Assembly (NCBI RefSeq): GCF_000196175.1
Contig: NC_005363.1
Coordinates: forward strand, 1,302,001 to 1,366,000
Reading direction: 5' to 3'
DNA: 64,000 nucleotides
Source: Bdellovibrio bacteriovorus HD100
GTDB taxonomy: Bacteria; Bdellovibrionota; Bdellovibrionia; Bdellovibrionales; Bdellovibrionaceae
Below are positions 27,642 to 36,821 of this stretch, in pieces. Positions within the stretch are counted from its first letter, which is position 1. Each line of letters starts with the position of its first letter. The notes under the pieces are model-generated. The model worked only from the letters and a program-made list of their open reading frames with translations, ran no database searches and was not told the origin of the DNA. A program made the position numbers and the translations under genes.

Positions 27642-28987
27642 TTGCCGCAGACTTCATCCAGGGTGACCTGGTATTTTTCCGGATTGAAGACGCGACCCAG
27701 TTTGCCTTTAATACCGCCAGAACCGCGTCGCTCGATTTCACAGTCTTCCACTTTCGCGAACTGTTCTGAAATCATGATGCGGTGAAGGCTGATACGCAAA
27801 GTATTCAGAGCTGTTTGCGCCTTGATTTTGTTCGTCACGGAATTTGTCAGGCCATTGGAAGCCTCAAGCACATGCAACAGGTCCGTCATGCCCAGCTTAT
27901 AGCGCAGAACTTCAGCATCATAGACTTTGACAAGATTCGCGTGGGCCAGGGCTGCGGCGTTGTACTGCTTTTGAGCTTCCATCAATGAACCCAGGGTCAC
28001 TTCAATCAGGTTGGCCTGTTCAAATTGCAGCTCTTTTTTGCGCAACTTCAGCTGTTCGATGTTCAGGTTGCTGATCTTCAAGTTAGGGAAATAAGCAAAC
28101 CCAAAGTTCACGGAACCGGAGTGTTCAAGACTTCCCATTGCGCCGTTCATGCGGGATGCGCCCAATGAATGTCCGCCCAGGAAGCTGAAGGCCTTGCTCC
28201 ATTTGTTGTACTGAGCCGAAGTGATCATGGCAGCCATTTGACGGCTTTCCGGGGACTTTTCGTGGACCTGGGTCAGCAGGGACTGCGGGGACCAGTTTTC
28301 AACCGGCGAAACCGCGACCGCAGCGTCCTCGAAAACAATTTCAGTTGTCAGGGGCAATCCCAGCAATTCGCGGATCGCAGCTTTTTCCTGAAGAACCAGT
28401 TCGTCAACCTGGGACAGCTGAACCAAGGCCATCTGGGTCTGAGCCTGGGCTTGCAGGTATTCTTCTTCACGGATCATACCCAGCTGAGCCGGCAGGCGCA
28501 GTTGTTCTTCGATGGCTTTCAGATTTTCGTACTGCAGACTCAAGATGCCGCGCAGTTCGATATCCCCCAGAATCGTCATGTAGATGGAGTAAGCGGAGGA
28601 ATAGCCGTTCAGTTGAGCGATATAGTGGGACATGCCCTGCGCTTTAAGCAGGTAGGTGTTTTCTTTCAGGTCCATCCAATTGGAAGGCATCAGGAAAGGC
28701 AGCAGGAAAGAAACGGAATTCAAAGCGAAAGAAGGACCACTGGAAATGGCGCCGCCCAGATTCACGGAAGGCAGCAGGTTTCCACGCGCCACATTGACGC
28801 GTTCTTTGGCCTGGTGAACGTTGTTCAGGGAAATCGCGATTCCAACGTTGCGGTCCAGGAACAGGCGGCGAAGAGTGTCGGGATTGATTTTAACGGTGGC
28901 ATTGTTTTGAGCCGTGGTTTTTGGCGCGGCAAAGGCGGCTGATGACGTGACAAGAGCGGCCAGCAGAAGAGCAGCAAATACTTTCAT
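27638..28987 (-). CDS. TolC-family outer-membrane efflux protein
   Basis: A 449-residue TolC-like protein: Sec signal (MKVFAALLLAALVTSSAAFA), then two long helical hairpin repeats with barrel strands between them (ERVNVARGNLLPSVNLGGAIS; a second repeat with LKISNLNIEQLKLRKKEL and EAQKQYNAAAL). TolC proteins form trimeric channels for efflux or type I secretion. No membrane-fusion protein or inner-membrane pump is adjacent, so its partners are encoded elsewhere. The ATG at 28987 follows GGAGGG; an upstream ATG at 29026 is unlikely. Confidence 0.85.
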   Translation of the reverse strand: MKVFAALLLAALVTSSAAFAAPKTTAQNNATVKINPDTLRRLFLDRNVGIAISLNNVHQAKERVNVARGNLLPSVNLGGAISSGPSFALNSVSFLLPFLMPSNWMDLKENTYLLKAQGMSHYIAQLNGYSSAYSIYMTILGDIELRGILSLQYENLKAIEEQLRLPAQLGMIREEEYLQAQAQTQMALVQLSQVDELVLQEKAAIRELLGLPLTTEIVFEDAAVAVSPVENWSPQSLLTQVHEKSPESRQMAAMITSAQYNKWSKAFSFLGGHSLGASRMNGAMGSLEHSGSVNFGFAYFPNLKISNLNIEQLKLRKKELQFEQANLIEVTLGSLMEAQKQYNAAALAHANLVKVYDAEVLRYKLGMTDLLHVLEASNGLTNSVTNKIKAQTALNTLRISLHRIMISEQFAKVEDCEIERRGSGGIKGKLGRVFNPEKYQVTLDEVCGN

Positions 28988-29250
28988 GAATCCCTCCGAA
29001 ATAAACCCTGAAAGATGTATTGCCACCCCGTTTCCTTGTCAAACGGAGTGTTATTCGGACTCCAAAATAGGGGGGCTCAGGCGCTTTCCAGGGCCTTTTG
29101 CCACGCTGCCCCTCGGGGAAAAGTCGTGAGCGTCCCAAAGCAACCCAAGGGCTTGAATCAAGTTGATATGGATATCTGGGAAAACTTTAATGCTGCAGTG
29201 CTTGTGGTACCATGGAAAAAATAAAGAAGCCGATTTCTAGGAGTAGTACG

Positions 29251-29616
29251 TTGGAAGATCAGAAGTCGTTTCAGTATAGTTTTAACCAGAAAAATAAAAT
29301 GCTGGTGGTGAGTTTCTCTGGTGAGATCAACACGCCTGTGTTGCCGGCCCTGGAGGCCTGCCGTCAGGAACTGCTGGCCAAGCGCGAGGTCAGCTGTGTG
29401 GTCCTGTATTTTCAGGATGTTGAGACCATCAGTGCGGATGCAATTCCGTGGCTTGCGCAGGTGCAAAGAGAAATTCGTCTGAAGCCTGCAGAAATCCGCC
29501 TTTGTTCTTTGCGCGAAAACCTGCGAGAGCGTCTGGTGCGTATGGGTGTCATCCGGGGGTTGGAGGTTGCTGATGATCTGAAGTCAGCACTTTTGTCCTT
29601 CAGTCGCGCCAGCTGA
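29251..29616 (+). CDS. STAS-domain protein (anti-sigma-factor antagonist-like)
   Basis: A 121-residue single STAS domain: LVVSFSGEINTPV, VSCVVLYFQDVETISADAIPWLAQV and IRLCSLRENLRERLVRMGV. The position before SADA that is a phosphorylatable Ser in SpoIIAA is occupied here by Ile-Ser, so Ser may still serve. I choose TTG 29251 because TAGGAG lies 7 bp upstream; ATG 29212, giving 134 residues, has no ribosome site. No anti-sigma kinase or sigma factor is next to it, so the partner is unknown. Confidence 0.8.
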   Translation: MEDQKSFQYSFNQKNKMLVVSFSGEINTPVLPALEACRQELLAKREVSCVVLYFQDVETISADAIPWLAQVQREIRLKPAEIRLCSLRENLRERLVRMGVIRGLEVADDLKSALLSFSRAS

Positions 29617-29633
29617 CGTGCTAGTGTGGGCGC

Positions 29634-30278
29634 ATGAACAACTACAGCTTTAAAAAATATCAGCCATTAAGTCTGCGTCTTTGGCACTGGTTCAATGCTT
29701 TGGTGATCCTGGGATTGCTGGGAACGGCATTCCTGCGAAAAACTTTTTTAAGCTGGCGCACCAATGCCGCCCTGATTGAAAGCAAAATGCTCGAGGCTGG
29801 AACCTCCATCACGCCTGAGCTGGCCAAAGACATCGCCGTCGGAATTCGCACGCCGATGTGGGACTGGCACTATGTGCTGGGTTTCACTCTGGGGGGGCTG
29901 TTGATTGTGCGGCTGTTGGTCGGCATTTTTGCCGTAAAGAAATGCCCGGCCGCCCATGCCGCGCAAAGTGCTTGGAACCTTAGTAAGGTTCCGGCCGGTC
30001 AGAAAACTCACGCTCTACATTATACCTTGGTCAAAACGGGTTATGCGCTGTTTTATCTGGTCACTGTGTTCATGGTGGTTTCGGGTCTTGTCATGTATTT
30101 CAAAAATGATCTGGGACTTGCAAAAGAAACCATTGAGCCGGTTAAAGAAATTCACGAACTGATGATGTGGTTCTTTGTGGCTTTTGTATCCGGGCATATT
30201 CTTGGGGTGGTCATTGCTGAGAATCGCCAGGACAAGGGGCTTGTGTCTGATATGATTCACGGTGGAACCAAAGATTGA
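29634..30278 (+). CDS. b-type cytochrome, four-helix membrane protein
   Basis: A 214-residue integral membrane protein with four hydrophobic helices and histidines in the positions typical of cytochrome b561 or hydrogenase-type di-heme b subunits: LRLWHWFNAL in helix 1, MWDWHYVLGF in helix 2, THALHYTLVK before helix 3 and KEIHELMMWF...SGHILGVV around helix 4. It should move electrons between quinone and a periplasmic or membrane partner. No partner gene is adjacent. It begins 18 bp after the STAS gene and may share its transcript. Confidence 0.82.
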   Translation: MNNYSFKKYQPLSLRLWHWFNALVILGLLGTAFLRKTFLSWRTNAALIESKMLEAGTSITPELAKDIAVGIRTPMWDWHYVLGFTLGGLLIVRLLVGIFAVKKCPAAHAAQSAWNLSKVPAGQKTHALHYTLVKTGYALFYLVTVFMVVSGLVMYFKNDLGLAKETIEPVKEIHELMMWFFVAFVSGHILGVVIAENRQDKGLVSDMIHGGTKD

Positions 30279-30309
30279 TTTTTGGTTCCCCGGCTTTCCG
30301 CGCCTGATC

Positions 30310-31071
30310 TTACTTGCAGACTGACAGGCCACTGACGATTTTTTTGGTCCATTTGAATTTCTGCTTGCGCCCCTGAGGGCGCAGAACTTCCCAGTGGGAA
30401 GACCGACTGAACAATTCACCTTTGCCGGCAAACTGCATATCCAGCAGATGCAAACCGCATTTCAACGAGCTTTCCGGTTTCTCGCCATCGCCGTTTTTAC
30501 AGCCGATCTCGGGCCCGTGCCCATGGCGGTGGTCGCTTTCGTAAGAGCCTTCCTTGCCGCGATGAAGCTGCAACAGGCCTACGGCGGTGCCGTTGGGACC
30601 TCGGGCCGTATGTGGACCCGCGCCGCAGGTGCTTTCTCCCAGGGCCATGACATTCATGATGGCGACAAAGACCACTTTCTTTTCTTCGGGGCCCAGTTGC
30701 GGGAATGCCGGGCAAAGACTGACCAGATCCGGGGTCCCGTCAAATAAGTTCGGATATTCGCGTTCGTTGAGGATGTTCATCACATGACGACCCAACGGAC
30801 CATAGCCGGAATCTGTTGCAAAGTTGCTGCAGACTTCGGCGACCTTGCGGTCCTTCTGTTTGTTGTAATTGTATCGATAGATGTCTTTATAAGACTGGTC
30901 TCCGCCCACCGTGGTGCGCAGGGCGCGGATTTGATCCACGGAGCGGTCTCCGCGATCCTCACACCCCAGGCAGACGCCGCGAACGCCGTCAGAGCGCAAA
31001 GTCTTGCGTGTCTCTGCAATGGCCGGCAGTCCCAGCGCAAATATGATTAGTGCCGTTAAGAATTGTCTCAT
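30310..31071 (-). CDS. secreted lysozyme-like protein, paralogue group member 1
   Basis: A 253-residue exported protein (signal to about residue 20, AIAE), with eight or more cysteines. The C-terminal half has a lysozyme-like core: candidate catalytic Glu146 in MALGEST and a GLLQL motif at 165-169, as in soluble lytic transglycosylases (ExS...GLMQ). It ends with LSVCK, like the lipoproteins at 33240 and 53825, which share the same layout. GGAGACATT precedes the ATG at 31071. Probably acts on peptidoglycan, by inference. Confidence 0.72.
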   Translation of the reverse strand: MRQFLTALIIFALGLPAIAETRKTLRSDGVRGVCLGCEDRGDRSVDQIRALRTTVGGDQSYKDIYRYNYNKQKDRKVAEVCSNFATDSGYGPLGRHVMNILNEREYPNLFDGTPDLVSLCPAFPQLGPEEKKVVFVAIMNVMALGESTCGAGPHTARGPNGTAVGLLQLHRGKEGSYESDHRHGHGPEIGCKNGDGEKPESSLKCGLHLLDMQFAGKGELFSRSSHWEVLRPQGRKQKFKWTKKIVSGLSVCK

Positions 31072-31113
31072 AATGTCTCCGCAACATTGCAAAGCAAGCA
31101 TGATGCCGGAGTC

Positions 31114-31150
31114 TTAAAACGAAAAGAGCAGACTCTAAGAGTCTGCTCTT
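31114..31150 (-). terminator. terminator of the DEAD-box helicase gene
   Basis: A perfect 13-bp inverted repeat (AAGAGCAGACTCT at 31124-31136 and its complement at 31138-31150) reads on the minus strand into TTTTCGTTTT. Confidence 0.88.
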
Positions 31151-31209
31151 GATCAGAAATATCACACCGTCGTGACAAAACTGCGCTGTCTCAGATTGAG
31201 ACAGGAATA

Positions 31210-33072
31210 TTACTGCTCGCGGAACTGGCGCTTCGGACCACGGAAGCGTTTGATGCCCGGGTGGTCACCACGACGCTCTGGACGGTCGGTCTCTGCGCGC
31301 TGAGGGCGCTCAGAGCGCTCGCTGCGCTCCGCGCGGGCCGGACGGTCGCTGCTGGCGGAAGCGCGGTAAGAACGTTCGGAACGCTCGGCACGTTCAGCAC
31401 GTTCGCTGCGCTCAGGACGCTCGGCTCTTTCAGGGCGCTCAGTTCTTTCTGGGCGGTCACGGAAAGCCGGTCTTTCGGTTCTTTCTGCGCGCTGTTCGCC
31501 ACCGCTGAATTCAGCACGGGCGCCTTCAGAGCGGAAGCCACGGGCAGGGGCGCTGGCGCCACGGCCACCACCGAATGGACGGCGGGCACGGTAATCATCA
31601 CGGTCATCGCGACGGTCGTTGCCACGGCCACCACGGGTGAAGCGGTTGTCGTTTGGATCGCGTGGCAGAAGCTCACGCGGAACACGGTCACCCATGTAGT
31701 CAAGCATCAGATCTTTCTTCACGAACACGTTCGGGAAGTAAGCGGCGATAAAGCGCGCCAGCAGTTCTTCTTTGGAAAGTTCTTTGAAGTTGATGTCTTC
31801 AGCCTGGATCAGATCCTGAATCAGGTCGGAAGCCAGCTGCAGTTGAACTGCTTCTGGATCCATGGAAGTGACTTTGTCCATTACGTCTTTGATTTTCAGG
31901 CCAGCCACTTCGTCAGCAGAAGGGATCACACCTTTGGTCAAAACAGCTTTCGTGTTTTGCATCACACGGCGAAGAAGAGTCAGTTGCTCCGGGTTCACCA
32001 GAGTGATCGCAGTCCCTTTTTGACCATTACGGCCGGTACGACCGATACGGTGAACATAGGACTCAGAGTCCCAAGGCAATGAGTGATTCACAACGTGGGT
32101 CAGGTCTTTGATATCCAGACCACGGGCCGCAACGTCTGTTGCCACGATCACCTTTACCTGACGCTGTTTGAATTTCTTCAAAGTCGCTTCACGTTCCTGC
32201 TGGGATTTGTCGCCGTGCAGGGAATCTGCCGGGAATCCACGTTGAGTCAGAACGTCCGCAAGTTCTGCCACTTCCATTTTCGTCTGGCAGAAGATGATGC
32301 CATAGAATTCCGGAAGAGTTTGCAGCAGGCGGCCGATCACTTCAGTTTTATAGGAATTTTTAACTGTGTAGTAAACCTGCTCGATAGTGTCAGCAGTGCC
32401 GCCCACTTTGTTCACAGAGACAGTTTCAGGATTTTCAAGATAAGTGGAAGTCAAACGACGAACTTCAGAAGACATGGTTGCAGAGAACAACCAAGTACGG
32501 CAAGCCGCACGAACAGAGTCGGAATCATCCGGCTGAGTCGCGGAAAGGATTGTTTCCAGAGCTTCTTTGAAGCCCATGGAAAGCATTTCGTCCGCTTCAT
32601 CCAGAACCACAGTTTTCACGCTCTGAAGTTTGATCATTTTCTGTTCAAGGAAGTCCACCAGACGGCCCGGAGTCGCCACGACGATGTGAGCGCCACGTTT
32701 GATGCCGTCGATCTGGGTGCGGTAAGAAGCGCCACCGTAGATTGTTACTACGCGAACGCCTTTTTTCTTACCCAGCAAAGTCAGCTGTTCTGCCACTTGC
32801 AGAGCCAGCTCACGTGTCGGGCTCAAAACAAGAGCTTGAGTGTCTTTCACAGTGCTGTCGATGTTTTCAATCAGCGGGATACCGAAGGCCGCGGTTTTAC
32901 CGGTGCCTGTGGATGCCAGACCGATAAAGTCATTGGCACCGGCCAGCAGAATCGGCAAAGCCTGACGCTGGATGGGGGTTGGAGTGGTGAAACCCATGTC
33001 TGCCATCGCAGCCATCACGGGTGCACTCAGTCCAAAGCTTTCAAAATTATCTACGGTTGTCAGTGGAGTCAT
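31210..33072 (-). CDS. DEAD-box RNA helicase with long Arg/Glu-rich tail (CsdA/DeaD-like)
   Basis: A 620-residue DEAD-box helicase with all motifs: TPIQRQ, ASTGTGKT, PTRELA, DEAD, SAT, HGDKSQ, ATDVAARGLD and HRIGRTGRNG. A helical extension follows the helicase core. The last 140 residues are disordered-looking, with RGG-like segments and repeated ERPER, AERSER and ERAER units. DeaD/CsdA-type enzymes unwind RNA in ribosome assembly and cold growth. ATG 33072 has AAAGG upstream; the longer frame to 33180 overlaps a terminator. A hairpin covers part of the ribosome site. Confidence 0.9.
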   Translation of the reverse strand: MTPLTTVDNFESFGLSAPVMAAMADMGFTTPTPIQRQALPILLAGANDFIGLASTGTGKTAAFGIPLIENIDSTVKDTQALVLSPTRELALQVAEQLTLLGKKKGVRVVTIYGGASYRTQIDGIKRGAHIVVATPGRLVDFLEQKMIKLQSVKTVVLDEADEMLSMGFKEALETILSATQPDDSDSVRAACRTWLFSATMSSEVRRLTSTYLENPETVSVNKVGGTADTIEQVYYTVKNSYKTEVIGRLLQTLPEFYGIIFCQTKMEVAELADVLTQRGFPADSLHGDKSQQEREATLKKFKQRQVKVIVATDVAARGLDIKDLTHVVNHSLPWDSESYVHRIGRTGRNGQKGTAITLVNPEQLTLLRRVMQNTKAVLTKGVIPSADEVAGLKIKDVMDKVTSMDPEAVQLQLASDLIQDLIQAEDINFKELSKEELLARFIAAYFPNVFVKKDLMLDYMGDRVPRELLPRDPNDNRFTRGGRGNDRRDDRDDYRARRPFGGGRGASAPARGFRSEGARAEFSGGEQRAERTERPAFRDRPERTERPERAERPERSERAERAERSERSYRASASSDRPARAERSERSERPQRAETDRPERRGDHPGIKRFRGPKRQFREQ

Positions 33073-33074
33073 TA

Positions 33075-33103
33075 GAGACCTTTCAGGTATTGGAAGTGGT
33101 CTC
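33075..33103 (-). promoter_or_regulatory. hairpin overlapping the ribosome site of the DEAD-box gene
   Basis: On the minus strand GAGACC (33103-33098) pairs with GGTCTC (33080-33075), ending 2 bp before the ATG. The GG of the AAAGG ribosome site is inside the stem and the AAA lies in the loop. Together with the similar structure before the RRM gene this suggests a common mode of control. Confidence 0.45.
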
Positions 33104-33163
33104 AAATAAAAAACACCATATGTGCATTGATACCGCACTGCTTGCGGCAGATCCAAGCCCACT

Positions 33164-33198
33164 TCAAAAAGATGCGCCAAGATAGTCGATCTTGGCGC
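33164..33198 (-). terminator. terminator of the lysozyme-like lipoprotein gene at 33240
   Basis: GCGCCAAGAT (33174-33183) and ATCTTGGCGC (33189-33198) form a perfect 10-bp stem. The minus-strand reading continues into CATCTTTTTG. Confidence 0.85.
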
Positions 33199-33239
33199 GA
33201 AAAGCTTTATATATTTTTAATATTTCCCAGAATAATGAA

Positions 33240-34055
33240 CTATTTGCACAAGGGAAGAGTCTTGACGATAGCAGCGATGTTATTGATTTGTTGGTACTTT
33301 CCGCCGGATTTGATCACCGCCCAATACACCCCTGAACTTACGACAATGCGACCTTTACTTTTGATTTGGCCGGCCATGATGCCGACTCCGCAGTGCAGAT
33401 TGATGTAGGGATCCAAAATGGTTTTCTTTGGATCGGTGGGCGCCAGATTCTTGTCCTTTTGCCAGTCGAATTTGCAATAGCGGGCCCATTGCACGTCCTG
33501 ATAGGAAAGCTGCAAAAGCCCTTCAGAGTAAACCTTGCCTCCGGTCACGGGGTCTGTGCCCATCGTGGTTTCGTGCATTCGCGAAACGGGACTGTAGGCG
33601 CTCTCATATTTGGCGATGGCGACAAAGAGCTGGGCCCAGGCGTTGGCCCGCTGGTTGTTGTCCAGGGTGTTGTATTTCGGGCAGAAGGTGGTGATGTCAT
33701 CTGCGCCGGGCAGCAGGCTGCTCCATTCGTTCAGAATCAGCTCCTGCAGGTATTTGGACCACTCGGTTCGCTCTGGATACTTGGTGCTTTCCCAGGCCAG
33801 GGCCTGCATCTTATAGCCGGGCTCTGGTTCAGGCTCTGGAGCCGGCGTTGGAGTGGGTGTCACGCCGGTGTCGGTATCATCCCCGGGATCGGTGCTGCCA
33901 GGGTCGGTGACCCCTGCACTTTGGTTGGAATCTTCCAGACTGGTGACTGGAAATTGACTGGAATTTGCACAACCTGTGAACAGAACAACGAGTGAAATCA
34001 AGGCGGCGGCGATTGTATAGTTTTTAACTGCAGTGTGGTTCTTTGTTGCGATCAT
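33240..34055 (-). CDS. lysozyme-like lipoprotein, paralogue group member 2
   Basis: A 271-residue lipoprotein (lipobox FTGC, Cys29) with a low-complexity Pro/Asp/Thr/Glu linker (residues 35-80). The folded part carries a candidate catalytic Glu151 in AKYESAYS and GLLQL at 179-183, the layout of lytic transglycosylases. It is clearly paralogous to the lipoprotein at 53825, sharing long identical blocks such as MHETTMGTDPVTG and YSEGLLQLSYQDVQWAR. It ends with LPLCK. Likely acts on peptidoglycan in its own or a prey envelope, by inference. GGGGGTTA precedes the ATG. Confidence 0.78.
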   Translation of the reverse strand: MIATKNHTAVKNYTIAAALISLVVLFTGCANSSQFPVTSLEDSNQSAGVTDPGSTDPGDDTDTGVTPTPTPAPEPEPEPGYKMQALAWESTKYPERTEWSKYLQELILNEWSSLLPGADDITTFCPKYNTLDNNQRANAWAQLFVAIAKYESAYSPVSRMHETTMGTDPVTGGKVYSEGLLQLSYQDVQWARYCKFDWQKDKNLAPTDPKKTILDPYINLHCGVGIMAGQIKSKGRIVVSSGVYWAVIKSGGKYQQINNIAAIVKTLPLCK

Positions 34056-34268
34056 GTGTAACCCCCGCAGAGCTACCAGAGCAACGTCGGGACCATGTGA
34101 GGCGGGTCTGTATTTGGCGAAGTCCTTGATATCTCTTGGGGATTTGGACCAGAAAAATCGCGAATTTGGGATTTTTTGTGTAGACTCTGAGAGGTGCTAA
34201 AAAAGAAGGCAGATTTTCCCGAAATTTTTTGAAGCCTTCACAGTTAAAAAAAGTTATACGAAGGACCT

Positions 34269-35900
34269 ATGATTCATTTATCGAACATCACCAAGCAGCA
34301 GGGTAACAAAGTCCTCTATCGCAACGGATCTTTCCAGATCAATGCCGGAGAGAAAATCGGTCTGGTCGGCCCCAACGGCGCCGGTAAAACCACCATCTTC
34401 CGCATCATCATGGGCGAAGAGGGCATCGACGGCGGCACTATTTCCAAATCAGATCGCACTGTGATCGGCTATTTCTCCCAGAACATCGAAGAGATGAAAG
34501 GCAAGTCCGCTCTTGAGGAAGTGAAGTCCGCTGTGGGTAACATCGGCGATATGCAAGTGCGCATGCAGGAATGTGAAGCCAAGCTGGCGGATCCGGATCT
34601 GGATCCGGATGAGATGATGAAGATCCTGGAGGTCTACGGTGAACTGCAGGGTGAATTTGAGCGCCTGGGTGGTTATGACCTGGAATCCCGCGCCGCGGAA
34701 ATCCTGACCGGTCTTGGTATCGGCCCGGATGATTATCACCGTCCCAGCGAAAGCTTCTCGGGCGGTTGGAAAATGCGTATTGCTCTGGCAAAAATCCTGG
34801 CTTTGAATCCAGAAGTTCTGCTGATGGATGAGCCGACGAATCACTTGGACGTGGAATCCATCGTCTGGCTTGAAGAGTGGCTGGTGAATTTCAAAGGCGC
34901 CATCCTGATGACAAGTCACGATCGTGACTTCATGAACCGCCTGGTTGGCAAGATCGTCGAGATCGCCAATAAAACCATCACGGTCTATGGTGGCAACTAT
35001 GACTTCTACGAAAAAGAGCGCGACATCCGCAAAGAACAGCTGATCGCCGCAGCCAAACGCCAGGAAGACATGCTGGCCAAGGAAGAGGAGTTTATTGCCC
35101 GCTTTGCGGCCCGTGCCTCCCACGCAGCGCAAGTTCAGTCCCGTGTGAAGAAACTTGAAAAAATCGACCGTATTGAAATTCCGGATGAGGAAGCTGAAAT
35201 CAAGTTTGAATGGCCGGTGCCTCCGCGTGGCGGGGACGAGGTTGTGAAACTAGAAGGCCTTTCCAAAATCTGGAAACGTGATGACGGCAAAGAAAAACTG
35301 GTTTTCTCTGGAGCAAATGCATTGGTGAAACGCCTGGACCGTATTGCGGTTGTGGGTGTGAACGGCGCGGGTAAATCCACGCTGTTGAAAATCATCGCGG
35401 GTCACGCCGATGCCACCGAAGGCAAAATGACTTTGGGTGCTTCCATTAATCTGGGTTATTTCTCTCAGAACTCTTTGGACGTTCTGGATCCGAAAATGAC
35501 GATCGTGGACGAAGTTCACTCTCGTATTCCGAATGCTGGCATGGGCACGGTGCGAAGCCTGTTGGGTGCTTTCAAATTCTCGGGCGAAGAGGCCGAGAAA
35601 AAGATCTCGATCCTGTCGGGTGGTGAAAAGTCCCGCGTGGTTCTGGCCTGCATTCTGGCGCAGCCGGTGAATTTGCTGATTCTGGATGAACCGACGAATC
35701 ACTTGGACATCAAGTCCCGCGAATTGCTGCTGGATGCGATCAAGAACTTCCCGGGCACTGTGATGATCGTATCGCACGATCGTCACTTCCTGCGCGAAGT
35801 GACCACAAGAGTATTTGAAGTCGATAAGAACCAGATTCGCATCTACGACGGCGACTACGAATACTATCAGCTTAAAAAACAACAAGAGCAGATGGCTTAA
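34269..35900 (+). CDS. ABC-F family ATPase
   Basis: A 543-residue protein with two ABC cassettes and no membrane domain. Cassette 1: GPNGAGKTT, SGGWKMRIALAK, LLMDEPTNHLD. Cassette 2: GVNGAGKST, LSGGEKSRVVLAC, LILDEPTNHLD. The charged linker between them (about 245-320) is the P-site tRNA-interaction motif region of ABC-F factors, which act on stalled ribosomes. Which subfamily (YbiT, EttA, Uup or YheS) is not certain; the length fits YbiT-like members. The next gene begins within its stop codon. Confidence 0.92.
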   Translation: MIHLSNITKQQGNKVLYRNGSFQINAGEKIGLVGPNGAGKTTIFRIIMGEEGIDGGTISKSDRTVIGYFSQNIEEMKGKSALEEVKSAVGNIGDMQVRMQECEAKLADPDLDPDEMMKILEVYGELQGEFERLGGYDLESRAAEILTGLGIGPDDYHRPSESFSGGWKMRIALAKILALNPEVLLMDEPTNHLDVESIVWLEEWLVNFKGAILMTSHDRDFMNRLVGKIVEIANKTITVYGGNYDFYEKERDIRKEQLIAAAKRQEDMLAKEEEFIARFAARASHAAQVQSRVKKLEKIDRIEIPDEEAEIKFEWPVPPRGGDEVVKLEGLSKIWKRDDGKEKLVFSGANALVKRLDRIAVVGVNGAGKSTLLKIIAGHADATEGKMTLGASINLGYFSQNSLDVLDPKMTIVDEVHSRIPNAGMGTVRSLLGAFKFSGEEAEKKISILSGGEKSRVVLACILAQPVNLLILDEPTNHLDIKSRELLLDAIKNFPGTVMIVSHDRHFLREVTTRVFEVDKNQIRIYDGDYEYYQLKKQQEQMA

Positions 35901-36700
35901 TGCCTGGACAAACCCTGGATCTGAAAAGTTTCAAAATCCCGCTGGGAAAACTTTCCCCGCTTGAAACTTTTCGCACGCGCCAGGGGGATGTCCTGTCTTA
36001 TCGCCTGTACCCCGCATGGTCAGACAACCTGATTGTCCTGTATCACGGGGTGGGCAGTGACAGCCGGTACATGTGTGTGCTGGCCACCGCCATGGCCCAG
36101 GCCGGACTGGGCACCGTGGTGACCCCGGATCTGCGCGGTCACGGTGCCAGCCTGAATGCGGCCGATCCGCAGTCACAGCATCAATTCGAAATCGATCTTG
36201 AAGAGCTTATCATCCACATCAAAATGACCCGCGCGGTTTCCCGCGTGATGCTGGCCGGGCACTCGTTGGGTGGCGGTTTTGTGTTGCGTGTGGCAGTGTC
36301 TGATATTCGCAGGCAATTTGCCAGATTCCTGGCGATCTCGCCGTACCTGCCTCCCAGCCTGAATGTTTTCCGTGAGGACTTTGGCGGGTGGATTTCACCT
36401 GATGGCAACGGTGGTTTTAAAGTTAACATGCCTGTTGAATTTGTCTCTGGCCAGGAAAAGCTGACTTACAGTGCGGCTTATCTGGCCGCCGTGACTCCGT
36501 CGAAAAACATCCTGGCGGACCTTCAGAAGTTGCAGCCGCCGGTGCAGGTTGTGGTGGCCGAGCTGGATGAACTTATTATTCCGCAGCGCCAGGTGCAGCT
36601 GTTCACTGACGCTGGAGCGAACATCCGCGTGGTGAAGGACTTGAATCACCTCACGATTGTCTCGAAACCGGATGTCTGGCTGCCAGAAATTTCACTTTGA
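35900..36700 (+). CDS. alpha/beta hydrolase
   Basis: A 266-residue cytoplasmic alpha/beta hydrolase of the serine-aminopeptidase or monoglyceride-lipase type. The nucleophile elbow is GHSLGGG, the oxyanion region is VLYHGVGSDSR, the candidate acid is Asp in VAELDELIIP and the His is in DLNHLTIV. The start codon shares one base with the stop of the ABC-F gene (TAATG), so the two are translationally coupled. The substrate is unknown. Confidence 0.85.
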   Translation: MPGQTLDLKSFKIPLGKLSPLETFRTRQGDVLSYRLYPAWSDNLIVLYHGVGSDSRYMCVLATAMAQAGLGTVVTPDLRGHGASLNAADPQSQHQFEIDLEELIIHIKMTRAVSRVMLAGHSLGGGFVLRVAVSDIRRQFARFLAISPYLPPSLNVFREDFGGWISPDGNGGFKVNMPVEFVSGQEKLTYSAAYLAAVTPSKNILADLQKLQPPVQVVVAELDELIIPQRQVQLFTDAGANIRVVKDLNHLTIVSKPDVWLPEISL

Positions 36701-36821
36701 GTCGTGAAAATTACGATTGATCCCCCAGGTGGGGAATTTACTCTAAACCGCTTTAGCTCTATCAATGTCCTGCCGAAAAGTTATACGAAATAACCAAAAT
36801 AATTGAACGTAGGTGGTGGTT

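Noticed and set aside
32083-33075. Plus-strand frame of 330 codons antisense to the DEAD-box gene
   Set aside because: Shadow of the motif-complete helicase on the other strand; no domain or ribosome site.
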